Below, one piece after another: positions 33,789-41,737 of a stretch of 64,000 bases of DNA. This DNA is from Mucilaginibacter_A sp964244955 (GTDB lineage Bacteria; Bacteroidota; Bacteroidia; Sphingobacteriales; Sphingobacteriaceae), in assembly GCA_964244955.1 (NCBI GenBank), contig CAXTKQ010000004.1:1-64000 (forward strand), written 5' to 3'. Numbering within the stretch: position 1 is the first letter of the stretch; each line of letters starts with the position of its first letter. The notes under the pieces are model-generated. The model was not told where the DNA came from, made no database searches, and saw only the letters and a list, made by a program, of their open reading frames with translations. The position numbers were made by a program, and so were the translations under genes.

Positions 33789-34925
33789 TTATGGTTTAAC
33801 TGCCTGCTGCTTGCTATCGTACACTGGCAGCGTAAAATAAAACGAAGAACCTCTGCCCGGCTCGCTGTCCACCCCGTAACGGCCATGGTGCCTTTTAATG
33901 ATCTCGGCACAAATGTACAAGCCCATGCCTAAGCCCTGAAAACGGTTGGAAGATTCTTCTACCCTGTAAAACTTGGTAAAAAGCTGCTCCTGCTTGTCTT
34001 TTGGGATGCCAATGCCGGAATCGGTAATGTTGATCAAAACTTCATCAGACGACAACAAAGAAACATCAAATAAAATCTCCGTTGAGTTTGGAGAATATTT
34101 AATCGCATTTGTTAAGTAGTTCAAAATCACTTGTTCAATGCGTATTTGATCACCATATACTTTAACTCCTGCCTGCCCTGTTTTTATAATTTGATGGCTG
34201 GTATAAGTTTGCCGGATGATATCAACCGAGTTCTCAATAATCGGGTCAATATCATAAACCCGGTTTTTAAACTCCAGTTTGCCGCTGGCGATTTTTGAAG
34301 TGTCCAGCAGGTCATCAATCAGAATATTCAGCTTTTCTAACTGCTGGCGCGTTCGTTCGAGGTATTTTTTGGCATCGTCTTTCAGGTCGCGGTCAACCGA
34401 ACGTTCTACCATCTGCATATAACCTTTTATGGAGGTTAAAGGCGTTTTTAGTTCGTGGCTGGCCATCGTGATAAACTCGTCTTTGGTCCTTTCTGCCTGC
34501 TTCCGAAACTCGATCTCTTCTACCAAAACCTGCTGCATGTTTTGCAAAGCGGTAGTTTGTTCGTACAGTTTGATAAAGGTTTTCACTTTCAGCACCAGCA
34601 CGTCCGGGTCGAAAGGTTTCACCAAATAATCGCGCCCGCCCGAAGCATAGCCCTTGCTGATAAACTGCTTGTTTACGTTTACTGCGGAGAGAAAAATGAT
34701 CGGAATATCTTTGGTTTTGCTATATCCGGAGATAGATTCGGCCACTTCAAAACCGTCAAGCCCGGGCATTTGCACATCCAAAATAATCAGGTCGTAATTA
34801 TTCTTCAGTACTTTTTTTAACGCTTCTTCACCGGATAGTGCCGTATCCACTTCAAACTTGTGCTTTTCGAGGATGCGTTTTAAAGCAATTATATTTTCAG
34901 ACTTATCGTCAACAATTAATATCAT
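33789..34925 (-). CDS. Response regulator-histidine kinase hybrid (REC-HisKA-HATPase, 378 aa)
   Basis: N-terminal receiver domain (residues 1-120) with acidic pocket ILIVDDKSEN, phospho-Asp in LIILDVQMPGLDG and the conserved Lys in DYLVKPFD. A short helical linker, HisKA with FITMASHELKTPLTSIKGYM and an ATPase domain with VILNYLTNAIKYS, ITDSGIGIP and GLGMGLYICAEII follow. There is no membrane segment, so it is cytoplasmic and likely relays phosphate with the large membrane kinase, whose ATG starts 19 bases after this stop. It is the first gene of the minus-strand sensory operon that ends in cheR. Confidence 0.93.
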   Translation of the reverse strand: MILIVDDKSENIIALKRILEKHKFEVDTALSGEEALKKVLKNNYDLIILDVQMPGLDGFEVAESISGYSKTKDIPIIFLSAVNVNKQFISKGYASGGRDYLVKPFDPDVLVLKVKTFIKLYEQTTALQNMQQVLVEEIEFRKQAERTKDEFITMASHELKTPLTSIKGYMQMVERSVDRDLKDDAKKYLERTRQQLEKLNILIDDLLDTSKIASGKLEFKNRVYDIDPIIENSVDIIRQTYTSHQIIKTGQAGVKVYGDQIRIEQVILNYLTNAIKYSPNSTEILFDVSLLSSDEVLINITDSGIGIPKDKQEQLFTKFYRVEESSNRFQGLGMGLYICAEIIKRHHGRYGVDSEPGRGSSFYFTLPVYDSKQQAVKP

Positions 34926-35037
34926 GTCAGCTTAATATGAAACAAGGCTAAATTAAAACATATTTTCTTTTTAACGCAGAAAGTGCCTAAAGGATGTTGA
35001 TTGTGATGGCTTTGCTTGTTTTAAGGTTTTTTGATTT

Positions 35038-35420
35038 TTATTGCAGGCTGTATGGATCAACAAGTTTTAACCCAGCGATGTCCTTGAAATCAATAATATT
35101 TCGGGAGATTAAAATTAGGTTATAGACCAAAGCTGTAGCGGCAATAATAGCATCAGGTGTTTTTATCTTATAATTTTGACGGAGTAGGATTGTCTGCTGT
35201 ACAATATTTTTTTCTAAAGCATAAATTGAAGCCACGCTGATAAATCCATGAATTTGCTCCCATTCTTTTGCAGGGATATTTTTATTGCTCAATAATTCGA
35301 TTTGTGTAACTACAGAGATCGCAGGCTCAATAGTTTTCATAAAAACTTCGCCCTTTAGAGGCAGCCTCTTATTAAAAAATCAATTATAGGATTGGTATCA
35401 ATTAAATATTTTTGTCCCAT
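35038..35420 (-). pseudogene. vapC: VapC-like PIN-domain toxin with a frameshift
   Basis: The upstream frame from ATG 35420 reads MGQKYLIDTNPIIDFL, the classic PIN start with the first catalytic Asp (LIDTN). It then runs into a stop. In another frame the protein continues as NKRLPLKGEVFMKTIEPAISVVTQIELL and ends DPYSLQ, including the later acidic residues (TPDAIIAATA). The frame changes at a T run (GATTTTTTAATAAG). One extra T would restore DFFNKRL or similar. Either the toxin is inactivated or a base is missing from the assembly. Its ATG overlaps the end of the preceding antitoxin-like gene by 19 bases. An in-frame ATG at 35340 could give only a 100-aa fragment without the first Asp. Confidence 0.75.
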
Positions 35421-35683
35421 CCGTTGCGGTTTTGCCCAACTTCGCGATACAAGGTTTCTGCGGTATTATCAGAAATTATTCCCCAAAAATCAGCCATTGT
35501 TTTTTTACGTTCTTTTTGCGTTGACGCTTCCAATATTTGAATATTTCTTTCCCATTCGTTGCGGCTTTTTACTTCCTCATCAATATAAAAAACAACATGG
35601 ACTTCTTTACCCACATATTCTTCCGGTAAAGATATTGCCATGTCAAAATCTGTTTTTTGAGGCGTTACTTTAGTTTCTACCAT
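35402..35683 (-). CDS. Predicted antitoxin of a VapBC-like pair (93 aa)
   Basis: Small acidic protein with a strand-rich start (FDMAISLPEEYVGKEVHVVF) and a helical end. The C-terminus (MADFWGIISDNTAETLYREV, then GWDKNI) resembles the toxin-binding tail of Bacteroidota antitoxins, in which a FxGI-S-D/E segment is followed by Arg/Asn/Trp residues. The stop overlaps the ATG of the PIN-domain toxin by 19 bases, the usual toxin-antitoxin arrangement. No ribbon-helix-helix motif is clearly seen, so the type of DNA-binding domain is open. Confidence 0.65.
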   Translation of the reverse strand: MVETKVTPQKTDFDMAISLPEEYVGKEVHVVFYIDEEVKSRNEWERNIQILEASTQKERKKTMADFWGIISDNTAETLYREVGQNRNGWDKNI

Positions 35684-35810
35684 TTGAAAATTTTAATTCG
35701 AAATTAAAGCTAATAAAAGTTAAATCAAAAACAATGGTCGTTCAAAATAAAAACGCCTTTAAACGAATTGGCTTAATCCGAAATGATGTTTCAACCCAAA
35801 ACTTATACAA

Positions 35811-35838
35811 ACTTTTATGCCATAAAAGAAGCATTGGC
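35811..35838 (+). repeat. Dispersed element, TAAAAGAAGCAT class
   Basis: Exact core at 35823-35834 followed by TGGC, with tail ACTTTTATGCCA. It lies 24 bases beyond the stop of the SDR gene. Confidence 0.85.
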
Positions 35839-35861
35839 AAAAACAAAAACTTCAATTTCAG

Positions 35862-36677
35862 CTACCGCAGCAAGGGGTTCTTTTCCTTCGTAAAAACCTC
35901 GTAAACCTTTTTGTCCAGCCAGCCCGGAATCAGCTTGTTCAGCAAAACCGTTAATTTTCCCTGATTCGTCATCACTAAAACCCGTTCCCGTTTTTGGATG
36001 CCGTCGGCAATAATTTTGGCCACTTCTTCGGCGGACATCATTTTTTCTTCTTCCATGGATGTTTCGCCGTGCGCCGTCCCGTCTTTTGATAAAGCCGTAC
36101 TGCGGATATTGGAAGCGGTAAAACCCGGACAAGCGGTCATCACATGCACACCGGTTTTTAAGTTTTCTACGCGCAAACTATCCAAAAACCCGTTCATGGC
36201 AAATTTAGAAGCCGAATAACCCGTGCGGCCGGGCAAACCTTTAAAACCGGCAATCGAAGAAACGCCTACAATGCTGCCTTTTGATTTTAAAATTTCTTCC
36301 ATCGCATATTTGGTGCAGTAAACGGTGCCCCAAAAGTTCACGTCCATCAGGTTTTTCAGCACCACCAAATCCAAATCTTTAAATAAGGCACGCATGGAAA
36401 TCCCGGCGTTGTTGATTAGCACATCAATGCCTTGAAATGTTCGTACAGCCTGGTCAATCAGCAGTTTACAATCTTCTTCTTTGCTCACATCGCATTGTAC
36501 AGCTACTGCTTTTATGCCATATTTTTTTTCGAGGTTTTGGGCAATTTCGCACAACGTAACAAACTGCCTGGCACCTAAAACAAGGTTGGCACCGCGTGCA
36601 GCCATTTCGTTTGCCAAAGCTTCGCCGATGCCGGATGATGCACCGGTGATGATGACTGTTTTTCCTTTAAAAGACAT
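35862..36677 (-). CDS. Short-chain dehydrogenase/reductase (271 aa)
   Basis: Classical SDR with the cofactor motif VIITGASSGIGEALA (TGxxxGxG), the NNAG motif in LINNAGISM, catalytic Ser in VGVSSIAGF and the Tyr-x-x-x-Lys pair in GYSASKFAM. Residues after strand 2 (ARQ instead of an acidic residue) leave NADP preference possible. The C-terminal extension (LNKLIPGWLDKKVYEVF) matches the DltE/YqjQ-like subgroup found in Bacteroidota. Substrate unknown. It may be cytoplasmic with a membrane-associated tail. ATG start. Confidence 0.9.
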   Translation of the reverse strand: MSFKGKTVIITGASSGIGEALANEMAARGANLVLGARQFVTLCEIAQNLEKKYGIKAVAVQCDVSKEEDCKLLIDQAVRTFQGIDVLINNAGISMRALFKDLDLVVLKNLMDVNFWGTVYCTKYAMEEILKSKGSIVGVSSIAGFKGLPGRTGYSASKFAMNGFLDSLRVENLKTGVHVMTACPGFTASNIRSTALSKDGTAHGETSMEEEKMMSAEEVAKIIADGIQKRERVLVMTNQGKLTVLLNKLIPGWLDKKVYEVFTKEKNPLLR

Positions 36678-36714
36678 AAATATTTTTTGCTGACCTTAAA
36701 TTTTCTCAGATTTT

Positions 36715-36848
36715 TTTGTCATTTCGATCCGCGGGAAGAAACCTTCTTCAAAGCCATGCTTCTTTTATCAAATAAATTTCGCTTTGATGAAAATCCCTCC
36801 TATCGTCGGGATGACAGCGCAAATTTACACCGATAAAAGAAGCATCGG
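36715..36848. repeat. Composite repeat: GTCATTTCGA/ATGACA inverted repeat plus a pair of dispersed elements
   Basis: The outer part begins TTGTCATTTCGATCCGCGGG and returns as CCTATCGTCGGGATGACA, a terminal inverted repeat. I recognise this as a kind of intergenic repeat common in Bacteroidota. It contains an exact dispersed core on the minus strand (36756-36767) and is followed by another on the plus strand (36834-36845), GCAT ends outward. So a known repeat type has received, or is flanked by, the new one. Confidence 0.7.
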
Positions 36849-36850
36849 CC

Positions 36851-37468
36851 TTATTTTGTAACCGATCCTTCATACAAAACCCGCGTAGCGATGGAACGGC
36901 CCAACGTAATCTCGTCCACATATTCCAGCTCGCCGCCAAAAGCAATACCGCGGGCAATGGTAGATATTTTCAACCCAAAATCCTTTAGTTTTTTGTGGAG
37001 GTAAAAGATCGTCGTATCGCCTTCCATCGTGGCGCTTACGGCAAATATTACTTCTTTTACCTCGGTATTTTTGATGCGTTCGACCAAAGAATCAATCTGC
37101 AAATCACTTGGCCCAATCCCATCCATCGGCGAAATCAAGCCGCCCAAAACATGGTACAAACCATTGTACTGGCTCGTGTTTTCAATCGCCATCACATCGC
37201 GCGTATCTTCCACCACACAAATCAGTTGTTCGTTTCGCCGAGGGGAAGCACAGATTTCGCAAACGGCCTGATCGGCAATGTTATGGCACACCTCGCAAAA
37301 CTGCACTTCGTTGCGCAACCTACTGATGGAATTGCTAAAACGGTCAACCTCTTCTTTCTCTTCGTTCAGCAAATGCAGCACCAAACGCAAGGCTGTTTTT
37401 TGTCCGATCCCGGGAAGTTTGGCAAATTCGGCCACCGCAGTTTCCAGCAGTTTGGAAGAAAAATTCAT
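36851..37468 (-). CDS. recR: Recombination protein RecR (205 aa)
   Basis: Helix-hairpin-helix start (FAKLPGIGQKTALRLVLHLL), a four-cysteine zinc finger (CEVCHNIADQAVCEIC), then a Toprim domain with VVEDTRDVMAIE and a Walker-like C-terminal segment (ARGIAFGGELEYVDEITL). It acts with RecF/RecO in loading RecA at gaps. The ATG at 37468 is chosen because a -7 promoter box lies only four bases upstream, and because the family normally begins like MNFSSKLLE. Longer in-frame sequence upstream is not coding. The core-like TTACTTCTTTTACC segment at about 37047-37060 encodes VKEVIF. Confidence 0.95.
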   Translation of the reverse strand: MNFSSKLLETAVAEFAKLPGIGQKTALRLVLHLLNEEKEEVDRFSNSISRLRNEVQFCEVCHNIADQAVCEICASPRRNEQLICVVEDTRDVMAIENTSQYNGLYHVLGGLISPMDGIGPSDLQIDSLVERIKNTEVKEVIFAVSATMEGDTTIFYLHKKLKDFGLKISTIARGIAFGGELEYVDEITLGRSIATRVLYEGSVTK

Positions 37469-37472
37469 AGGG

Positions 37473-37480
37473 CAAAAATA
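37473..37480 (-). promoter_or_regulatory. -7 box directly before recR
   Basis: TATTTTTG (TAnnTTTG) on the minus strand, separated from the recR ATG by CCCT only. This predicts a leaderless or nearly leaderless transcript. No TTTG -33 box is seen at the normal distance. Confidence 0.5.
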
Positions 37481-37481
37481 G

Positions 37482-37535
37482 GAAAAAGTTGATAGTTTAT
37501 GGGGGATGGTTAATAGTTCATGGGGGAAATAGTTC
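37482..37535. repeat. Heptamer-type repeats upstream of recR
   Basis: Imperfect repeats of the type GATAGTTTATGG, GATGGTTAATAG and TTCATGG, the reverse complement of the ACCATNA heptads seen elsewhere in the window. Confidence 0.5.
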
Positions 37536-37598
37536 ATGCAGAAAGCGGATAATACAAATATGTTATTACATTTATTTTTTAAACTAATTATTACCATT

Positions 37599-37952
37599 AT
37601 GGCATTTCGTTTTGAAGAATTGAACATTTGGAAAAAGGCAATGGATTTGAACGAAGCTGTTTTTATCTTTAGTAAAACCTTGCCAAAAGACGAACTTTAC
37701 GTACTTTCTTCTCAACTAAAAAGAGCCTCCGATTCTGTCGTTTTAAATATTGCAGAAGGATCAACCGGACAGACAAAAGCCTCGTTTAAACTGTTTTTAA
37801 ATTACGCCATGCGTTCTGCCATCGAAGTTGTTAGCTGTTTATTTATTGCAAAAAGAAGAAGCTATATTGATGAAATCCAATTTAAAACTTTGTATGATGA
37901 TTACGAAGTTTTAGTCAAAATGATTACCAACATGAAAAAATCTTTAGACTAA
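37599..37952 (+). CDS. Four-helix-bundle protein, S23/IVP type (117 aa)
   Basis: The small all-helical family first seen in 23S rRNA intervening sequences, now known as free-standing genes in many Bacteroidota. The pattern FEELNIWKKAMDLNEAVF, SQLKRASDSVVLNIAEGS and FKLFLNYAMRSAIEVVSCL is typical. No enzymatic role is known. It is not inside an rRNA here. The start is the ATG at 37599 (MAFRFEELNIW), which fits the family better than the earlier in-frame codons. It is divergent from recR. Confidence 0.9.
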   Translation: MAFRFEELNIWKKAMDLNEAVFIFSKTLPKDELYVLSSQLKRASDSVVLNIAEGSTGQTKASFKLFLNYAMRSAIEVVSCLFIAKRRSYIDEIQFKTLYDDYEVLVKMITNMKKSLD

Positions 37953-38028
37953 CTTCTGGCCATGACCATCAACCATAGACCATGAACCATTAACTATGAA
38001 ACATCACCCATTAACTATTCGCTAACCC
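37953..38028. repeat. ACCATNA heptamer repeat tract
   Basis: Nine or so consecutive imperfect heptads (GACCATC AACCATA GACCATG AACCATT AACTATG) fill the gap between two plus-strand genes. It is the clearest tract of this class in the window. Confidence 0.8.
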
Positions 38029-39524
38029 ATGGCTCCCGCAATCCTACTTGCTTTTATCATCGGTTATTTTTTGGTGCTGATCCTGATTTCCTGGCTCACG
38101 TCCCGAAAATCGTCGGATAACGACACTTTTTTTGTGGCCAACAGAAATTCNNNNNNNNNNAATGGTATTTGGTTGCTTTTGGGATGATTGGCACGGCGTT
38201 AAGCGGCGTTACTTTTATCTCCGTTCCGGGAAAAGTGGGCGCGCCTTCCGGTGATCAATTTGCTTATTTTCAGTTTGTGCTGGGCAATGCCGTTGGTTTT
38301 ATTCTGATTGCTACCGTTTTACTGCCGCTTTATTATCGCTTAAAACTGACTTCCATTTATAGTTATATTGAAACCGCTTTAGGGACTTGGAGTTACAAAA
38401 TGGCAGCCGGGATTTTTTTGATCAGCCGAACGATTGGTTCTGCTTTTCGGTTATATCTGGTGGTGATTGTGTTGCAGAAATTCATTTTCGACAATTACCA
38501 CATTCCCTTCGCCGTAACCGTGCTGATTTGTTTGGTTTTGATCTGGAGTTACACCTTTAAAGGCGGGCTTAAAACCATCATCATTACCGATAGTTTACAA
38601 ACGCTGTTCCTGGTAAGCTCGGTGTTTTTGTCCATCTTCTTTATCTGCCGAAGTTTGCATTTAAACGTTTTTGAAGCTGCAGAAACCATCAAAAACAGCA
38701 GCTATTCCAAGATTTTCTTCTGGAACGATTTCCTGTCCAACAAACTGCATTTTACCAAACAGTTTTTAGGCGGTCTGTTTATTACCGTTGCGATGGTTGG
38801 CCTTGACCAGGATTTGATGCAGAAAAACCTAAGCTGCAAAAACATCGGCGAAGCCCAAAAAAACATGTTCAGCTTTACAGCGGTTTTCGTGGTGATCAAT
38901 ATTTTCTTCCTTAGCGTTGGCGCACTGCTTTATATTTATGCCGTTAAAAACAGCATCAGCGTAAGCAAAACCGATTATTTGTACCCAACCATCGCGCTAA
39001 ATTATCTGGGCGTTTTGCCGGCCATTGTGTTTATGCTAGGTTTAACGGCTGCCACTTTTGCCACAACAGATTCTGCCTTAACTGCCTTAACTACTTCTTT
39101 TTGCATTGATTTTTTAAACTTCAACAAAAAAGAAAACACCAACAGCAAACAGATGGTGAGTTTGCGGCATTGGGTGCATATCGGTTTTTCGGTATTGCTG
39201 TTTTTAACCATTATTATTTTTAACAGCATTAACAACGAGGCCGTGGTGAGCGCCATTTTTAAAGTGGCCAGTTATACTTACGGCCCGCTTTTAGGTTTGT
39301 ACAGCTTTGGTTTGTTTGTTAAAAACCGGCAAGTTCAGGATAAATTAGTCCCCTTTATTTGTTTGGTTAGTCCGCTGGTTTGTTATTTTTTAAGCACTTC
39401 TTCTAAAAAACTCCTTGGTGGCTACGTTTTTGATAATGAATTAATTATTGTGAATGGTTTGATTACTTTTTTCGGGCTGTTACTGACTTCGCACCGTAAA
39501 AGTTTAAATGTTGGTGAAAGGTAA
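38029..39524 (+). CDS. Sodium:solute symporter (SSS family), crossing a contig join
   Basis: The first 40 codons (MAPAILLAFIIGYFLVLILI, then SDNDTFFVANRN) lie before the N run. The remainder begins WYLVAFGMIGTALSGVTFIS and continues with about 12 further membrane helices. SNDTFFVANRNS-K-WYLVAFGM is a normal SSS sequence if only about two bases are missing at the join, so the gene is probably intact (about 496 aa). Conserved Na-site regions (GTALSGVTF, TAATFATTDSALTAL) are present. It imports a small solute with sodium; no neighbour defines the substrate. An in-frame TAAAAACAGCAT core lies at 38945-38956. Confidence 0.9.
38151..38160. other. Run of 10 N (contig join) in the symporter gene
   Basis: Reading frames on both sides agree if the true gap is two bases (modulo three), giving NRNS-(K/Q/E)-WYLVAFG. 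Confidence 0.99.
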
Positions 39525-39632
39525 AGGGTTAAAAGGTGAAACATTAAACGCGGATTATTTTTTAGGTGATAAAAGAAGCATTGGCATGAAAGCATTGACA
39601 TTTACCTTTCACCCTTCTGCCTTTCACCTTTT
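39520..39632. repeat. Heptamer repeats flanking a dispersed element
   Basis: GGTGAAAGGTAAAGGGTTAA-type repeats after the symporter stop, then a full element at 39554-39585 (exact core 39570-39581 with TTTTTTAGGTGA tail). Mirror heptads ACCTTTC ACCCTTC TGCCTTT CACC follow. The two flanks could pair and expose the element in a loop. Confidence 0.75.
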
Positions 39633-39665
39633 TTGAAATTGTATTTATGTATTTTGAGTGATATT

Positions 39666-40373
39666 ATGACAAGCGACGAGAAAATAAGACACGCTTTTGA
39701 AAACCGTAACTGGCACGAAATCAAGGTTACCGATTCGTGGCAGATTTTTAAAATTATGGCCGAGTTTGTGGATGGCTTTGAAAAACTGGCCAAAATTGGC
39801 CCTTGTGTTTCCATTTTTGGTTCGGCCCGTACGCACCACGAAAACCCGTATTATTTATTGGCCGAAAACTGTGCCCGTTTATTAAGCGAAGCAGGTTACG
39901 GCGTGATTTCCGGCGGCGGGCCAGGCGTGATGGAAGCTGCCAACAAAGGCGCTTACGAAGCCGGCGGAAAATCGGTTGGGTTGAATATCGAGCTTCCTTT
40001 TGAGCAATTCCACAACAAATACATTGACCGTGATAAACTGCTGGAGTTTGATTATTTCTTTATCCGAAAAGTAATGTTTATGAAATATTCGCAAGGTTTT
40101 ATCATTTTGCCTGGTGGATTTGGAACGATGGACGAATCTTTTGAAGCCATCACTTTAATCCAAACCGGAAAAATTGCCCGTTTCCCCATCGTTTTTGTTG
40201 GGGTGGATTATTGGAAAGGTTTGTTTGATTGGATCGAAGAAAAAATGCTGGGCCAGGAAAAAAACATCAGTCCGGATGATTTAAACCTGTACCGCGTTGT
40301 GGATACCGCCGAAGAAGCGGTGGAACACATTTTCCGTTTCTACAACAAATATGTGTTGAAACCGAACTTTTAA
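39666..40373 (+). CDS. LOG-family (TIGR00730) Rossmann-fold protein (235 aa)
   Basis: Belongs to the lysine decarboxylase-like/LOG family. It has the two nucleotide-binding motifs SGGGPGVMEAANKGAYEAGG and ILPGGFGTMDE, the latter the PGGxGTxxE signature. Members hydrolyse cytokinin riboside or nucleoside monophosphates; the bacterial role is often unclear. The start is the ATG at 39666 (MTSDEKIRHAF); earlier in-frame codons are TTG. It is followed by a strong hairpin made of two dispersed elements, which probably ends transcription. Confidence 0.9.
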   Translation: MTSDEKIRHAFENRNWHEIKVTDSWQIFKIMAEFVDGFEKLAKIGPCVSIFGSARTHHENPYYLLAENCARLLSEAGYGVISGGGPGVMEAANKGAYEAGGKSVGLNIELPFEQFHNKYIDRDKLLEFDYFFIRKVMFMKYSQGFIILPGGFGTMDESFEAITLIQTGKIARFPIVFVGVDYWKGLFDWIEEKMLGQEKNISPDDLNLYRVVDTAEEAVEHIFRFYNKYVLKPNF

Positions 40374-40380
40374 CGGCACT

Positions 40381-40447
40381 AATTTTAAGGGCATAAAAGA
40401 AGCATTGCAGTTAAAATTGCAATGCTTCTTTTATGCCCTAATTTTTC
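40381..40447. terminator. Hairpin terminator built from two dispersed elements
   Basis: Exact cores at 40394-40405 (plus) and 40422-40433 (minus) belong to an essentially perfect 22-base stem (AGGGCATAAAAGAAGCATTG...) with an 8-base loop. It is placed between convergent genes ending at 40373 and 40462 and flanked by T/A runs on both sides, so it should terminate both. It is the tightest inverted pair of the family. Confidence 0.85.
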
Positions 40448-40461
40448 AACTCACTTCTTTT

Positions 40462-41058
40462 TTATTTTGATTTAGCTGAAACGTTATCAGAAGCTGGTTT
40501 TTTAGCTTTCTCGATCATATCAGCTAATTCATCTGCTAATTCATGATCGTTTTCGTCTGGCATAAAACCTATCCGCTCAAAACGTACGATTCCTTCACCA
40601 TCAATGATAAATTTGGTTGGGATACCAATTAGCTTGTAATCTTTATAAAGTTTACTTTTTGTTCCGTCCATGCTCATATCATCATACAAAACTTTAAATG
40701 AGTAATGATTTGTTGCTAAAAACTCTCCTACTAACTGCTGGTAATTTTCCACTTTCTCCCGTGTGTCAATAAACAAAAAAGCCACGTTTTGGTCGTCTTT
40801 GTACCGGTTTACTGCCTGTTGCATTCCCGGGAAAGACATTTTGCAAGGTCCGCACCACGTAGCCCAAAAATCGAGCACCACCACTTTTCCTTTGTAATCA
40901 GCCAAGGAAACTGCTTTTCCGCTGGTATCTTTTAGGGTGAATGAAGGTGCCACTTGATTTGTGATCAATTCAACCTTTGGCGGCGTTGTGCTTTGCGCAA
41001 ACAACAACTGTGCAGATAGCAAACCTGAAAACGCAAGCAATAAACCAATTTTTTTCAT
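40462..41058 (-). CDS. Thioredoxin-fold TlpA/ResA-like protein (198 aa)
   Basis: Signal peptide (MKKIGLLLAFSGLLSAQLLFA, cleaved before QSTTPP), then a TlpA/ResA-type thioredoxin domain. The redox motif WCGPC is in FWATWCGPCKMSFPGM, and the cis-Pro is in GIPTKFIID. Probably a periplasmic thiol reductant for cytochrome c maturation or for other envelope proteins. The ATG at 41058 gives a proper signal peptide; longer in-frame sequence does not look coding. The last 20 residues are Lys/Ala/Ser-rich. Confidence 0.9.
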   Translation of the reverse strand: MKKIGLLLAFSGLLSAQLLFAQSTTPPKVELITNQVAPSFTLKDTSGKAVSLADYKGKVVVLDFWATWCGPCKMSFPGMQQAVNRYKDDQNVAFLFIDTREKVENYQQLVGEFLATNHYSFKVLYDDMSMDGTKSKLYKDYKLIGIPTKFIIDGEGIVRFERIGFMPDENDHELADELADMIEKAKKPASDNVSAKSK

Positions 41059-41088
41059 AAAATTATTTTTAGGTAAATTACGAATAAA

Positions 41089-41106
41089 TTTTCTCTGTCG
41101 AGAAAA
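41089..41106 (-). terminator. Weak hairpin after the DUF502 gene
   Basis: TTTTCTC and GAGAAAA with a four-base loop, in the 80-base gap between two minus-strand genes. A variant dispersed core (TAATAGAAGCAT, 41124-41135) lies next to it. T content follows on the minus strand, but there is no clear run. Confidence 0.4.
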
Positions 41107-41139
41107 AAACAAAAAATTAGTGATAATAGAAGCATGGCT

Positions 41140-41736
41140 TCAATCTAAATGGCTCACGCCACCAGATACCACAAACTTCATCATCTCCGAAGCACTTTTA
41201 TCAATTGGTTTTACCCTTGAGGCAGGCAAAATCACCAACTGCCCGGTGAACGAATAGGAAAACGGAAAGTAAACGGCCACATCGTTCGGCAAACCCAAAA
41301 CGTTTAAATCTTTGTGCGTTACAAAACCGATGCGCTTTAAACCAAACTCGTCCATCGTTACCAAAACCGGCTCGTTAAACTTTTTTTCATCGCCTACAAA
41401 AGCTTCCGTCAAATCTTTTACCGAAGAATACACAAAATTGAACAAAGGCAAACGGTGGAACAAGCGCGAAAACCAGTTGTAAATCGGCTCGGTAATTAAA
41501 TAAGTTACAACAACACCGGCGATCATGATCACCACGATCACCGTTAAAATCCCCAAACCGGGAATATAAATTGGCTTTCCGGTTTTGGCATCGGTCAAGA
41601 TCAAATCACTCAGGTTAAGCGATTTATCAACAGAAGCCACAATCCAGACAATTAAAAAAATAGCCGCACCAATTGGCACCACCACCAAAACGCCTTTGAT
41701 AAAATAATTGATCAAGGCCCGAAAAATACGGTTCAT
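41140..41736 (-). CDS. DUF502 membrane protein (198 aa)
   Basis: Two membrane helices (about residues 12-35, KGVLVVVPIGAAIFLIVWIV, and about 62-85, LGILTVIVVIMIAGVVVTYL) followed by a soluble domain. The segments LFNFVYSSVKDLTEAFVGD, FNEPVLVTMDEFGLKRIGFVT and the end MMKFVVSGGV are typical of DUF502. Function unknown. The gene lies 10 bases after murF-alr on the same strand and is probably co-transcribed. The short gap is entirely occupied by a dispersed core of the TAAAAACAGCAT class. Confidence 0.88.
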   Translation of the reverse strand: MNRIFRALINYFIKGVLVVVPIGAAIFLIVWIVASVDKSLNLSDLILTDAKTGKPIYIPGLGILTVIVVIMIAGVVVTYLITEPIYNWFSRLFHRLPLFNFVYSSVKDLTEAFVGDEKKFNEPVLVTMDEFGLKRIGFVTHKDLNVLGLPNDVAVYFPFSYSFTGQLVILPASRVKPIDKSASEMMKFVVSGGVSHLD

Positions 41737-41737
41737 A

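Noticed and set aside
33770..33910. A longer N-terminus for the large hybrid kinase
   Set aside because: The extra codons overlap the upstream kinase gene in another frame. The ATG at 33769 is followed by a normal membrane helix and CHASE3 domain.
37599..37952. Evidence of an rRNA operon because of the four-helix-bundle (23S intervening sequence) protein
   Set aside because: No 23S sequence surrounds it. Free-standing copies are common in Bacteroidota.
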